Assembly: GCA_002309655.1 (NCBI GenBank)
Contig: DBXM01000016.1
Location: forward strand, 75,977 to 139,976
DNA length: 64,000 nucleotides
From: Mageeibacillus sp. UBA1212
Lineage (GTDB): Bacteria > Bacillota > Clostridia > UBA1212
Direction of reading: 5' to 3'
The notes under the pieces are model-generated. The model made no database searches. It had not been told where the DNA came from and was given only the letters and a program-made list of their open reading frames with translations. Positions 17,817-24,942 of the stretch are shown piece by piece (the first letter of the stretch is position 1; each line of letters starts with the position of its first letter). Both the position numbers and the translations under genes were made by a program.

Positions 17817-19340
17817 TTAGCTGCCGAACCCCATGATCTGGATGAGCAGCACCCAGCACAGCCCGTAGTACGTCACGACAGCCACGAGGTCGTTCATTGA
17901 AGTGATCAACGGCCCTGACGCGACCGCCGGGTCGACCTTCAGTTTCTTGAAGATCAAAGGCACCAGCGTACCGACCGCGCTCGCAATCAGCATCGCGCAC
18001 ACGAGCGCAATTCCCGAACAGCCCGATACAGCGAACGAAAACGCCCAGGTCTGCTTCTTGAGGAAGTGGAGGTAAAGGCCCAGCGCCACGAACGAAAGCG
18101 ACCCTATAATCAGGCCGTTCGTCATGCCAACTCGTACCTCCTTAAAGAACAGCTTCAGCTTCTTCTTGAAGTCGAGGTTTTCGTCGGTCAGCACCCTGAT
18201 GGTGACGGCCAGCGACTGAGTTCCCGAGTTACCGGCCATGTCCAAAATCAGCGACTGGAAGGCCATAACGATCGGCAGCGTCGAGACGACCTTCTCGAAC
18301 GAGCCGACGACGGTCGAAATCACGAGGCCGAGGCCGAGCAGCACGAACAGCCACGGAAGCCTCTTCCCGAGACTCGCCTTGAGCGGTTCGTTCAGGTCCT
18401 CCTCCGCGGTCAGACCTGCGAACTTTACGTAGTCTTCGGTGAGCTCGTCGCCTACGACTTCCACAATGCTCTGCGACGTGATGACGCCTATAATTCTGTT
18501 GTTGTTGTCGAGAACAGGAATCGAGTTCTCTGAGTAGTCGCGGAGCTTTTCGATACAGTCGTCGATTTCCTCAATACCGTAAACGTACGGGAACGAAGTC
18601 GTCGTAATGTCCTCGAGGGGCGTTCCGTTCCTCGCAATGATGAGTTCCTTCAAATCGATAGCGCCGCAGAAAAGTCCGTCGTCGTCCACCACGTAAAGCG
18701 TCGAAATGTTGTCGTTCTTTTCGGCCTGCTCGATCAGCTCGTTCATCGCCTCTTTGACCGACAGCTTGTCGTTGATGACAATGAAGTTCGTCGTCATCTT
18801 GCTGCCTATCTGGTCGTCGTCGAACGAAGCGATCAAAGCGATGTCGTTCCTCTGCTCGTCGTCGATCAAATCAATGAGCAGGATCCGCTTCTCCTTTTCG
18901 ATCTCGCGAAGGATCTCGACCGCGATATCGGTGTCCATACAGGAGAGGATCTTCGCGGCTTTGGCGACGTCCATCTCGCACAGGTAACCGGCCACCGTGT
19001 CGCTCTCCGCGTACTCGAAAATGCCGGACAGCATGTCCGTGTCAAGAATGCGGTAGATCTTCCTCCTCTCGGCGTTGCTCAGCTGTTCGAGAACGTCGGC
19101 GAGGTCGTTTTCGTGGTACGACTCCAGTTCGTCCTTGAGTACGCGCGGCGCGAGATTTCCCCTGATTTTAGCGATAATTTCGCTGGCGTAATCCGGCTTC
19201 TGCGCGTGTTCGGTCTCGATTGCAGGCTCGCGGTCTTCCGAATCGGTCTCCAGCAGTTCCGCGATTTCCTTCGAATCCTCGGACTCCTCGTAATGCTCCG
19301 ACGTGGGAAGACCTCTCTCTTCCTTGATTTCATTCTGCAT
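17817..19340 (-). CDS. mgtE: Magnesium transporter MgtE
   Basis: The 507-residue protein has an acidic N-terminal extension (about 1-50), the MgtE N domain (about 55-165), two CBS domains (about 190-310) and five C-terminal membrane segments (about 335-505) including the conserved pore region around DMAGNSGTQSLAVTIR. MgtE is a Mg2+-gated channel in which the N and CBS domains close the pore when Mg2+ is plentiful. The ATG at 19340 has GGAGGTGG nine bases upstream; a TTG two codons earlier is too close to it. A leader of about 375 nt with a terminator-like hairpin precedes the gene, which suggests attenuation control. Confidence 0.95.
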   Translation of the reverse strand: MQNEIKEERGLPTSEHYEESEDSKEIAELLETDSEDREPAIETEHAQKPDYASEIIAKIRGNLAPRVLKDELESYHENDLADVLEQLSNAERRKIYRILDTDMLSGIFEYAESDTVAGYLCEMDVAKAAKILSCMDTDIAVEILREIEKEKRILLIDLIDDEQRNDIALIASFDDDQIGSKMTTNFIVINDKLSVKEAMNELIEQAEKNDNISTLYVVDDDGLFCGAIDLKELIIARNGTPLEDITTTSFPYVYGIEEIDDCIEKLRDYSENSIPVLDNNNRIIGVITSQSIVEVVGDELTEDYVKFAGLTAEEDLNEPLKASLGKRLPWLFVLLGLGLVISTVVGSFEKVVSTLPIVMAFQSLILDMAGNSGTQSLAVTIRVLTDENLDFKKKLKLFFKEVRVGMTNGLIIGSLSFVALGLYLHFLKKQTWAFSFAVSGCSGIALVCAMLIASAVGTLVPLIFKKLKVDPAVASGPLITSMNDLVAVVTYYGLCWVLLIQIMGFGS

Positions 19341-19436
19341 AATCAACCACCTCCATTTCCTTCAGATAGAAAATGAAACAACAATTTGGAACGTTGCGCA
19401 GCCAAATGACTACCGGTCCCGGCGCTTTTGAGACGC

Positions 19437-19483
19437 AAAAAACAAAACATCCGCAATTCAATCTGATGAAAACCGGACGTTTT
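19437..19483 (-). terminator. Terminator-like hairpin in the mgtE leader (possible attenuator)
   Basis: On the minus strand a 10-bp stem (19474-19483 with 19444-19453, one G-U pair) with a 20-nt loop is followed by GTTTTTT. It sits about 100 bases before the mgtE start and about 235 bases after the predicted transcription start, where a premature intrinsic terminator would act. Confidence 0.6.
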
Positions 19484-19534
19484 GCAGTCTGCCGTACATC
19501 GAAGCGCGCCTTCAGTTATGCCGGTGCCTTTAAA

Positions 19535-19708
19535 TCAGTGCGCAGGGCGTGTCTTCTTTGACGAATTTCCGCCATTCATAAATGATAACGTGCCGGAATC
19601 GCCTCTGAAATGCCGACCGCGCGCCTCTTCAAAGGGGCATAAATGGTCGTCGATAGTCGTCTTACTGCTACTTCGTCCGCAACTGTCACATTCTTCCACC
19701 CTGCTCAC
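19535..19708 (-). CDS. Possible small leader open reading frame upstream of mgtE
   Basis: A 57-codon frame with a GTG start begins about ten bases after the predicted transcription start and ends about 50 bases before the terminator-like hairpin. A second GTG at 19699 would give a peptide beginning M-E-E-C-D-S-C-G. The AAAGGA upstream is too near the first GTG and slightly far from the second. No family is recognised. In the 507-bp gap 19341-19847 only this frame, the hairpin and the promoter at 19724-19752 are seen. It may be non-coding and simply part of a structured leader. Confidence 0.22.
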   Translation of the reverse strand: MSRVEECDSCGRSSSKTTIDDHLCPFEEARGRHFRGDSGTLSFMNGGNSSKKTRPAH

Positions 19709-19723
19709 CGTCCTTTCTATGAA

Positions 19724-19752
19724 AATATATGTGTTACTATAATACTTTTGAA
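19724..19752 (-). promoter_or_regulatory. Likely promoter of the mgtE transcript
   Basis: On the minus strand, TTCAAA (19747-19752), a 17-bp spacer and TATATT (19724-19729) would start transcription near 19717, giving a leader of about 375 nt before mgtE. Confidence 0.5.
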
Positions 19753-19847
19753 TCCTTAAATCAAGCGTTTTTCAGGCGCGAAAACGTCAGAAACCGCCTT
19801 AAATCTGCTTTAATTCTGCCGAAAGCGCCGCCAATCGTAACTAAACG

Positions 19848-21908
19848 TCACTTTTTGATCATCGCGGGCATCTTTTTGCCTTCCTTGTACGCCTCCACGT
19901 AGCTCTTCAGCATTCTGTAGTAGAGGTCGCCGTGGCCGCCTTCCATCGGCTCGATGTCGCGGCTGTATTCCTGGTTGAAATTGTCGGTGAAAATGTAGCC
20001 CACGCCGTCCACCTTGTAGAGCTGCGCGCACCACTCGTTCCACCAGGTAACCGTGACGATCTTTGGGTGAATCTCAAAAGCGGTCTCCCACTGCTTCCTG
20101 AAGAACTTTCCGCCGTCCCTGCCGTGGGCCGTGGGCAGCGACATGTAAGTTTCCTGGGTCGCGATGTCGCAGCAGACGTGTTCCGGCGCGCCGTTCTTGT
20201 CGTACGATACCGTCTTGCTGTTGTCGATCTCGAGATACGACCACTGGCCTTCCGACGCCTTCCCGCGCAGTCCGTACATTCCCCGCACGGTCCATTTATC
20301 GTACGTCTCCACCTCCGGGTCGTAGGTCCACTTCATGATGAACGGCTTCCCGTCCCAGTACACGAAGCAGTCCTTCCACTTCTCGACCGCCATAAAGTGC
20401 TCGTCCATATACTCGAACATGTTCTCGCTGCCCATCCAAAACACCACGTACGGAGTGCCTTTACCCTCCGCCCGCATCTCCATTATCGTGTCCAGAAGAG
20501 GAACAATCGACGACCCGATGTAGGAATTCCACGGCTCGGAGCCCGGCTTGTACCCCGGCGCTGTCGCGTAGGTCAGGTCGATTATGATGAAGTCGACGCC
20601 CGCCTCGTAAATGAGAGCCATGTTGTTCCTGATCGCGTTCTTGTCGTTGCTTCTGTAATAGCCCTGCGCCGGCTTCCCCCAGTAGTGAAAGCGCGTCACC
20701 TGGTTTTGCGTCTCGCCGGTCTTCTTGTTGACAAACCCTTCTTCGGGCGTGAAGTTGTACTCCTTCAAAAGCCTCGACACGTCCACCACGTCGCTGTCCT
20801 TAAGGGGCGTCGTTCCCTGCCCGTTGATCGCGTTGAACCAGACCGTGTAGCAGATCGAAACAATATCCTTTTTGTCGGTAATGTCGAGCCCGAGCTTGTT
20901 GTCCCCCACCGGGACCGCCTTGATTTCAGTTTCCACTTTTTTTACCCCTTTCGAGTAACCGTAAATCTTCATGTTGTCAATCGCGACGCAGCCGAGGTGC
21001 GAAAACACCGACATGTACTCGCCCTCGAAAAGCTCCGGGTCGATCTCGGCGTCGAGCACCTTCTTGCCATTTGCATTCTCTGCGACCGCCCTGCCGTTCT
21101 TCGTGTCGATGCTCAGCTTAAGATACAGCGAGCCGTTCAGAAACAGGCTGATCTCCTTGTCGGCGAGCGCGTCGCCCACGCAGATTATGTCTATGTGAAC
21201 GGGCGCTTTTAAAACATCCTTGTTAAGTGTCGAGCTCGCGTTGCCCTCCGGCCACTTCCAGTTGTCCGGGGTGGCGCAAAAAATGTTCACGCGGCCGTTC
21301 TGCGCGTTGAGCGCCAGGTAGAGGCCGTCCGACGGCGAATCCGCGATGGTTCCCACGTTTTTCTTGTAAAGGCCGAAGAACGGAGCCATCCACGCGCCGC
21401 TTCCCGACGAAGTTATCTCGCAGTCCATCGAAATCTGAACGCCTTTATAAGTTCCGTCGAAAAGCGGACTCACCGGCGCCCAGGTCGTCCACCCTCCGTT
21501 GTTCGCGGGATTTTCCGGGTCGCCGCTGTAGGGAACGTAAAGCTTCCCGCCTACGATTCCCACCGCGTCCTCGCTCCGTGCCACCGCTTCTTCGCCGCAG
21601 GTCACGTCCCCGTCCTCAAAGTCCGCCTCGAATATCACCTCGAGTCCCTGCTCGTCGCCCTTCACCGGCGTCCCGATTTTGGCGTCGTCGAACGCGTTCG
21701 TGAACGACTCGTTGCTCACAGTTTCGTAATTGACGATTCCCTCGTTGAACCGCTTCCCGCCGCTGTCTGGAGTCGCGTTTTCTCCCTGATTGTTTCCGTT
21801 GCCGGGGCCCCCGCTGTTTCTGTCGCAGCCGCTCATTATTGCGCCCGCCGCCAGCACCGAGGCTAACGCGACACATAAAATAACTTGGAAAAATCTTCTT
21901 TTTTTCAT
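19848..21908 (-). CDS. Secreted lipoprotein with C-terminal GH99/GH71-like (WbsX-like) glycosidase domain
   Basis: The 686-residue protein begins with a lipoprotein signal (lipobox near IMSGC, Cys28) and a Gly/Asn-rich linker. Residues about 65-320 look like a concanavalin-A-like beta-sandwich (NIFCATPDNWKW, ISLFLNGSLYLKL). Residues about 345-686 look like a TIM barrel of the GH71/GH99/WbsX type, with YYRSNDKNAIRNNMALIYEA, FIIIDLTYAT and, near 620, TWWNEWCAQ, which resembles the WNEW motif of that group. It probably attacks or binds an extracellular glycan. Catalytic residues and substrate cannot be fixed by eye. A promoter lies at 21970-21998. Confidence 0.65.
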   Translation of the reverse strand: MKKRRFFQVILCVALASVLAAGAIMSGCDRNSGGPGNGNNQGENATPDSGGKRFNEGIVNYETVSNESFTNAFDDAKIGTPVKGDEQGLEVIFEADFEDGDVTCGEEAVARSEDAVGIVGGKLYVPYSGDPENPANNGGWTTWAPVSPLFDGTYKGVQISMDCEITSSGSGAWMAPFFGLYKKNVGTIADSPSDGLYLALNAQNGRVNIFCATPDNWKWPEGNASSTLNKDVLKAPVHIDIICVGDALADKEISLFLNGSLYLKLSIDTKNGRAVAENANGKKVLDAEIDPELFEGEYMSVFSHLGCVAIDNMKIYGYSKGVKKVETEIKAVPVGDNKLGLDITDKKDIVSICYTVWFNAINGQGTTPLKDSDVVDVSRLLKEYNFTPEEGFVNKKTGETQNQVTRFHYWGKPAQGYYRSNDKNAIRNNMALIYEAGVDFIIIDLTYATAPGYKPGSEPWNSYIGSSIVPLLDTIMEMRAEGKGTPYVVFWMGSENMFEYMDEHFMAVEKWKDCFVYWDGKPFIMKWTYDPEVETYDKWTVRGMYGLRGKASEGQWSYLEIDNSKTVSYDKNGAPEHVCCDIATQETYMSLPTAHGRDGGKFFRKQWETAFEIHPKIVTVTWWNEWCAQLYKVDGVGYIFTDNFNQEYSRDIEPMEGGHGDLYYRMLKSYVEAYKEGKKMPAMIKK

Positions 21909-21969
21909 TTCAAAAACTTCCCGGGTGATTGTTTGATTCAGAAATGGCTCAGCGCCGTCTGTCTGCGGT

Positions 21970-21998
21970 TATTATACGATTGCGCTTTGTTTTTTGCA
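21970..21998 (-). promoter_or_regulatory. Promoter of the GH99-like lipoprotein gene
   Basis: On the minus strand, TTGCAA (21993-21998), a 17-bp spacer and a perfect TATAAT (21970-21975) lie about 60 bases before the start codon. Confidence 0.7.
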
Positions 21999-22071
21999 AG
22001 CGTAAACACAGGGTCGGGTGTGTGTCTCCGGATCTTTTTCCGCTGCCGCCCCGCCTGCGCGAAAAAGTATC

Positions 22072-22100
22072 TTGAATTCGGCTTTCTTATGCGGTATAAT
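22072..22100 (+). promoter_or_regulatory. Promoter of tRNA-Leu
   Basis: TTGAAT (22072-22077), a 17-bp spacer and a perfect TATAAT (22095-22100) lie 24 bases before the tRNA 5' end. Confidence 0.8.
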
Positions 22101-22124
22101 AATCACCGCCGCGAAAATTCATTT

Positions 22125-22207
22125 GCCGATGTGGCGGAATTGGCAGACGCACCGCACTCAAAATGCGGCGAGAAATCGTACCGGTTCGAGTCCGGTCATC
22201 GGCACCA
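22125..22207 (+). tRNA. tRNA-Leu (anticodon CAA)
   Basis: The 83-base sequence folds as a class II tRNA. The acceptor stem is GCCGATG paired with CATCGGC, then A and an encoded CCA. The anticodon stem is CCGCA/TGCGG with loop CTCAAAA, placing CAA at 22159-22161. The long variable arm is CGAGAAATCG, and the T arm is CCGGTTCGAGTCCGG. The anticodon reads UUG codons. It has its own promoter and terminator. No integrase or attachment-site duplication was seen nearby. Confidence 0.97.
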
Positions 22208-22213
22208 TTTGAG

Positions 22214-22248
22214 GATTCCCGTTATGCAGTTGACGGGAATCTTTTTTT
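22214..22248 (+). terminator. Terminator of tRNA-Leu
   Basis: A perfect 9-bp stem (22214-22222 with 22233-22241) is followed by seven T. Confidence 0.92.
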
Positions 22249-22257
22249 ATGTATAGA

Positions 22258-22285
22258 TTTGTATGTGCCGGTTTGTATGTGCCGG
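22258..22285 (+). repeat. Perfect tandem duplication of a 14-bp unit
   Basis: TTTGTATGTGCCGG occurs twice back to back, between the tRNA terminator and the promoter of the next lipoprotein gene. It could be a simple slippage product or a pair of regulator sites. Confidence 0.85.
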
Positions 22286-22321
22286 CGGTTCATTCCCGCT
22301 TCATTTTTCGCTGTTCGTAAC

Positions 22322-22350
22322 TTGAAACGCTTCGTTATTCGGAGTATAAT
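22322..22350 (+). promoter_or_regulatory. Promoter of the lipoprotein gene at 22374
   Basis: TTGAAA (22322-22327), a 17-bp spacer and a perfect TATAAT (22345-22350) lie 23 bases before the start codon, giving a short leader. Confidence 0.7.
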
Positions 22351-22373
22351 CTTGCTTAGCGGAGGTGCAAAAT

Positions 22374-23450
22374 ATGAAAAAACGAATTTTATTCCTTATT
22401 CTCGCACTTGTTATGACTGTTGCCTGCAGCTGTGCCGCTCCGTCGGAACCCGGCGAAACACCCATAAAAACACCCGGCAAAACGAAGGCAACCGATACAC
22501 CCGAACCGGAGGCGACCCCATTTATGTACGAAAACGCAAAAAGTTACGAACTGATTCCCGACCCGACTTTTCAACGCGGCATGGCTCTTCTCAGTCAGAA
22601 AGACCACGCACACGGCGACCGGGTTGAGGTATTGGCAAAACACAGTTTCTACGGAAACGAACCTCGCGCGACCCGCTGGTCTCTCTGCCAGTGGGATTCG
22701 GGCCCCTGCCTTGTCGAGAATCTGATCGAATCCGACCCGAGCACGATCACCGACGGCAAGTCGAGAATGTTCAAGTACGAACCGTCCACCAACACGATGA
22801 CGTTCTGGCTCGACACATCTGCCTACTACCGGGGCAAGCCCGCGGTGCTCGGCGACTACTGGCCTCACCTCCTGATCGAAACCAGCGACTACAGCTACAG
22901 CTCGAAAGACCCGGACGAACAGCTTTTCTTCCGCTGCGACTCCGACGCGATAATCATTTCCTTCGACATCAAGCTTGACAAGTACTCGATCACTCCGATT
23001 GAAGGCGACTGGGTCGAAGCTGCGCAGTTCCTGCTCTACGTCTACGTCAAGGGCATCAAAACGAACGACTTCTGCTGGTTCGGCCTCCAGCTTTTCGACA
23101 ACCGCTACGACCTTAGCGACAACTACATCGGCTACGACGGCGGCAAGGCGGACGCGTCCGGCGCAATGATCTTCTCGATCGGCTCCAAATACGTCTACGA
23201 GAACAGCCACAGAACCCTTTACAAGAACGGCGTTCCCGACGCCGGCGGCGACTGGGTCCACGTGTCAATCGACATCAAGCCCTTCCTCGAGCAGATGTTC
23301 GAGCACGGCAAAAGCGAAAAATACTTTAAGGCGAAAAGCCTCAGCGAGCTCATCATCAACGGCATGAACCTCGGCTGGGAAACCATCGCCACCTTCGACC
23401 ACCAGATGGAGATGCGCAACCTGAGCGTCAAATCCTACAGGACCGAATAA
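22374..23450 (+). CDS. Putative lipoprotein of unknown function, beta-rich extracellular domain
   Basis: The 358-residue protein has a lipoprotein signal peptide with two candidate cysteines (ACSC, about residues 18-20) and then a Thr/Pro/Lys/Glu-rich linker to about 48. The remainder is rich in aromatic residues and predicted beta strands (FLLYVYVKG, WVHVSIDIKPFLEQMF, ISFDIKLDKYSITPI), like non-catalytic beta-sandwich proteins that bind or coat carbohydrates. I recognise no family. The ATG at 22374 follows GGAGG at 22361-22365; a GTG inside that site is not a plausible start. The neighbouring GH99-like lipoprotein, divergently placed beyond the tRNA gene, has a similar style. Confidence 0.75.
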   Translation: MKKRILFLILALVMTVACSCAAPSEPGETPIKTPGKTKATDTPEPEATPFMYENAKSYELIPDPTFQRGMALLSQKDHAHGDRVEVLAKHSFYGNEPRATRWSLCQWDSGPCLVENLIESDPSTITDGKSRMFKYEPSTNTMTFWLDTSAYYRGKPAVLGDYWPHLLIETSDYSYSSKDPDEQLFFRCDSDAIIISFDIKLDKYSITPIEGDWVEAAQFLLYVYVKGIKTNDFCWFGLQLFDNRYDLSDNYIGYDGGKADASGAMIFSIGSKYVYENSHRTLYKNGVPDAGGDWVHVSIDIKPFLEQMFEHGKSEKYFKAKSLSELIINGMNLGWETIATFDHQMEMRNLSVKSYRTE

Positions 23451-23477
23451 TTCTTTGGACTTAAATTTATAGGGAGG

Positions 23478-23527
23478 GCCCGCGGCGCGTTGATCAGCTG
23501 ATTTCAAGCGACGCGGGCTTCTTTTTA
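23478..23527 (+). terminator. Bidirectional terminator between convergent genes
   Basis: A GC stem (core 23478-23484 with 23512-23518) is followed by TTCTTTTT on the plus strand. It separates the lipoprotein gene from the membrane protein gene on the other strand. Confidence 0.7.
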
Positions 23528-23908
23528 TCATTCCTTTTGTACCTTGCCGCTGTCCCCGTCCTTTTCGGTCGCGAACGACACGTCGCCGGAGCCGCTGTTG
23601 TCGGTCTTTTTTTCCGCCTTTTTGGCTCCGTCCCGCTTCCCTGCGCTGAACAGCGACCGCGCGGAATACGGATTTTTGTTCGTGTTCGGCGGCGTGTCCT
23701 CACTCTCCGGCAGCAGCGAAAGTATGAATGTCACAATGAACGCATGAACGAACCATAGCAAAAGAGGTATGAACACTATCCACAGCGGAAACCTAAACAC
23801 AAAATACAGGATAAGGAGTATCAGGAACACCGGGATCCAGGCGCACCTGACCGCAAGATTGAACAAAAAGCTTATCCAGAACCCCGCGCTAAAAATCTTT
23901 CTCTTCAT
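23528..23908 (-). CDS. Small membrane protein of unknown function
   Basis: The 126-residue protein has a short basic start, then two or three closely packed hydrophobic segments (about 8-30, 30-50 and 48-68), then a hydrophilic tail of about 55 residues rich in Lys, Asp, Ser and Glu. It resembles small inner-membrane proteins with a cytoplasmic tail. No family is recognised. The ATG at 23908 has GGAGGG upstream; the longer frame upstream of it has no ribosome binding site. The 251-bp gap after its start holds the promoter for the gene on the other strand and nothing else I can name. Confidence 0.7.
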   Translation of the reverse strand: MKRKIFSAGFWISFLFNLAVRCAWIPVFLILLILYFVFRFPLWIVFIPLLLWFVHAFIVTFILSLLPESEDTPPNTNKNPYSARSLFSAGKRDGAKKAEKKTDNSGSGDVSFATEKDGDSGKVQKE

Positions 23909-24058
23909 GGCGTCCCTCCGTTCCTTTGATTTCAAAGCTATTTTACACCAAACCGCCCGGTTCTTCAATCTCCCGCTTAACTCAAACCGTTTGATATTTG
24001 CGCTCTTTGAGAAATCCTCTAAAAATCCCAAAATAAAGCCCAAAAATCCGTCTCGTGG

Positions 24059-24087
24059 TTGTCTTTAATAAGACGAAATGGTACAAT
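24059..24087 (+). promoter_or_regulatory. Promoter of the MBL-fold / DUF5107 gene pair
   Basis: TTGTCT (24059-24064), a 17-bp spacer and TACAAT (24082-24087) lie about 70 bases before the first start codon. Confidence 0.6.
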
Positions 24088-24159
24088 TAGCATTGCAAAA
24101 AAGCAGAATTAACGAATCCGTAAGAGTCGGAAATTTCACCCTTCAGGAGGTTTTATAAA

Positions 24160-24915
24160 ATGATTATTCGGTTTTTGGGCACAGGCGCGGCGGACTGGAA
24201 AGGCGTCCCCGAGTCGTTCCCCGGATACAGGTATTTTTCATCGGCCCTAATCGACGGAACGCTCCTCATCGACCCGGGTCCGGACGTTTTCGCCTCCGCA
24301 GAAAGGTACGGAATCGATCTCTCGGGAATCAAATTCATCATAAACACCCACAGCCACGGCGACCACTTTTCACGCGAAACGCTCGACCGGCTGACAAGTG
24401 CGGGCGCAGTGTTTATTCCCCTAAAAGAAGGTGGATTTGCATCGCTCTGCAATCACAAAGTACTCGCTTTGAAAGGCAATCACGGCACCTGCCCCGACTG
24501 CGTTCATTTTCTGATCGGCAGCGGCGACAGGGTTCTCTACTACGCGCTCGACGGCGCCTGGCTTCTCTACGAGGAAGTCGAAGCCATCAAAAACGCCCGC
24601 GCTCTCGTCGCTACCACCCCTGCTTCCGCGAACGCTCAAGGCAATAATCCGACGAGTTCCTCCGGACCGCGCAAACCGGTCGACATGATCGTTCTCGACG
24701 CGACCATCGGCGACGTTCCCGGAGATTACCGGATTTTCGAACACAACAATCTGAATATGGACCGCGAGATAAGGCAGACGCTTCTCCCATATATCGACAG
24801 GTTCGTTATCAGCCACATGGCGCTAACGCTTCACAGGCCGCACAACGAGCTCTCCGAGGCAATGGCCGCGGAAGGCTTCACGACCGCATGCGACGGAATG
24901 ACTCTTGAAATATAA
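24160..24915 (+). CDS. MBL-fold metallohydrolase (PhnP/RNase Z-like)
   Basis: The 251-residue protein has a complete metallo-beta-lactamase motif, THSHGDH, with His64, His66, Asp68 and His69 binding two metals. Later ligands are likely Asp in IVLDATIG near 180 and His in the SHMALTLHRPH segment near 220. The start FLGTGAADWKG resembles PhnP and other phosphodiesterases of the fold. It probably hydrolyses a cyclic or nucleic phosphodiester, but the substrate is unknown. The DUF5107 gene starts 27 bases after its stop, so the two are probably co-transcribed. Confidence 0.86.
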   Translation: MIIRFLGTGAADWKGVPESFPGYRYFSSALIDGTLLIDPGPDVFASAERYGIDLSGIKFIINTHSHGDHFSRETLDRLTSAGAVFIPLKEGGFASLCNHKVLALKGNHGTCPDCVHFLIGSGDRVLYYALDGAWLLYEEVEAIKNARALVATTPASANAQGNNPTSSSGPRKPVDMIVLDATIGDVPGDYRIFEHNNLNMDREIRQTLLPYIDRFVISHMALTLHRPHNELSEAMAAEGFTTACDGMTLEI

Positions 24916-24942
24916 ACTACACCCCCCTGCAGGAGTATAAAA

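Noticed and set aside
19341..19720. Canonical M-box riboswitch in the mgtE leader
   Set aside because: I looked for the conserved GGTGAGGCTCCT and GTC...GACGCC elements and found only GGTGAG, so I did not call it.
22125..22285. tRNA-Leu as an integration site of a mobile element
   Set aside because: No integrase, no duplicated tRNA 3' end and no phage-like genes are seen nearby.
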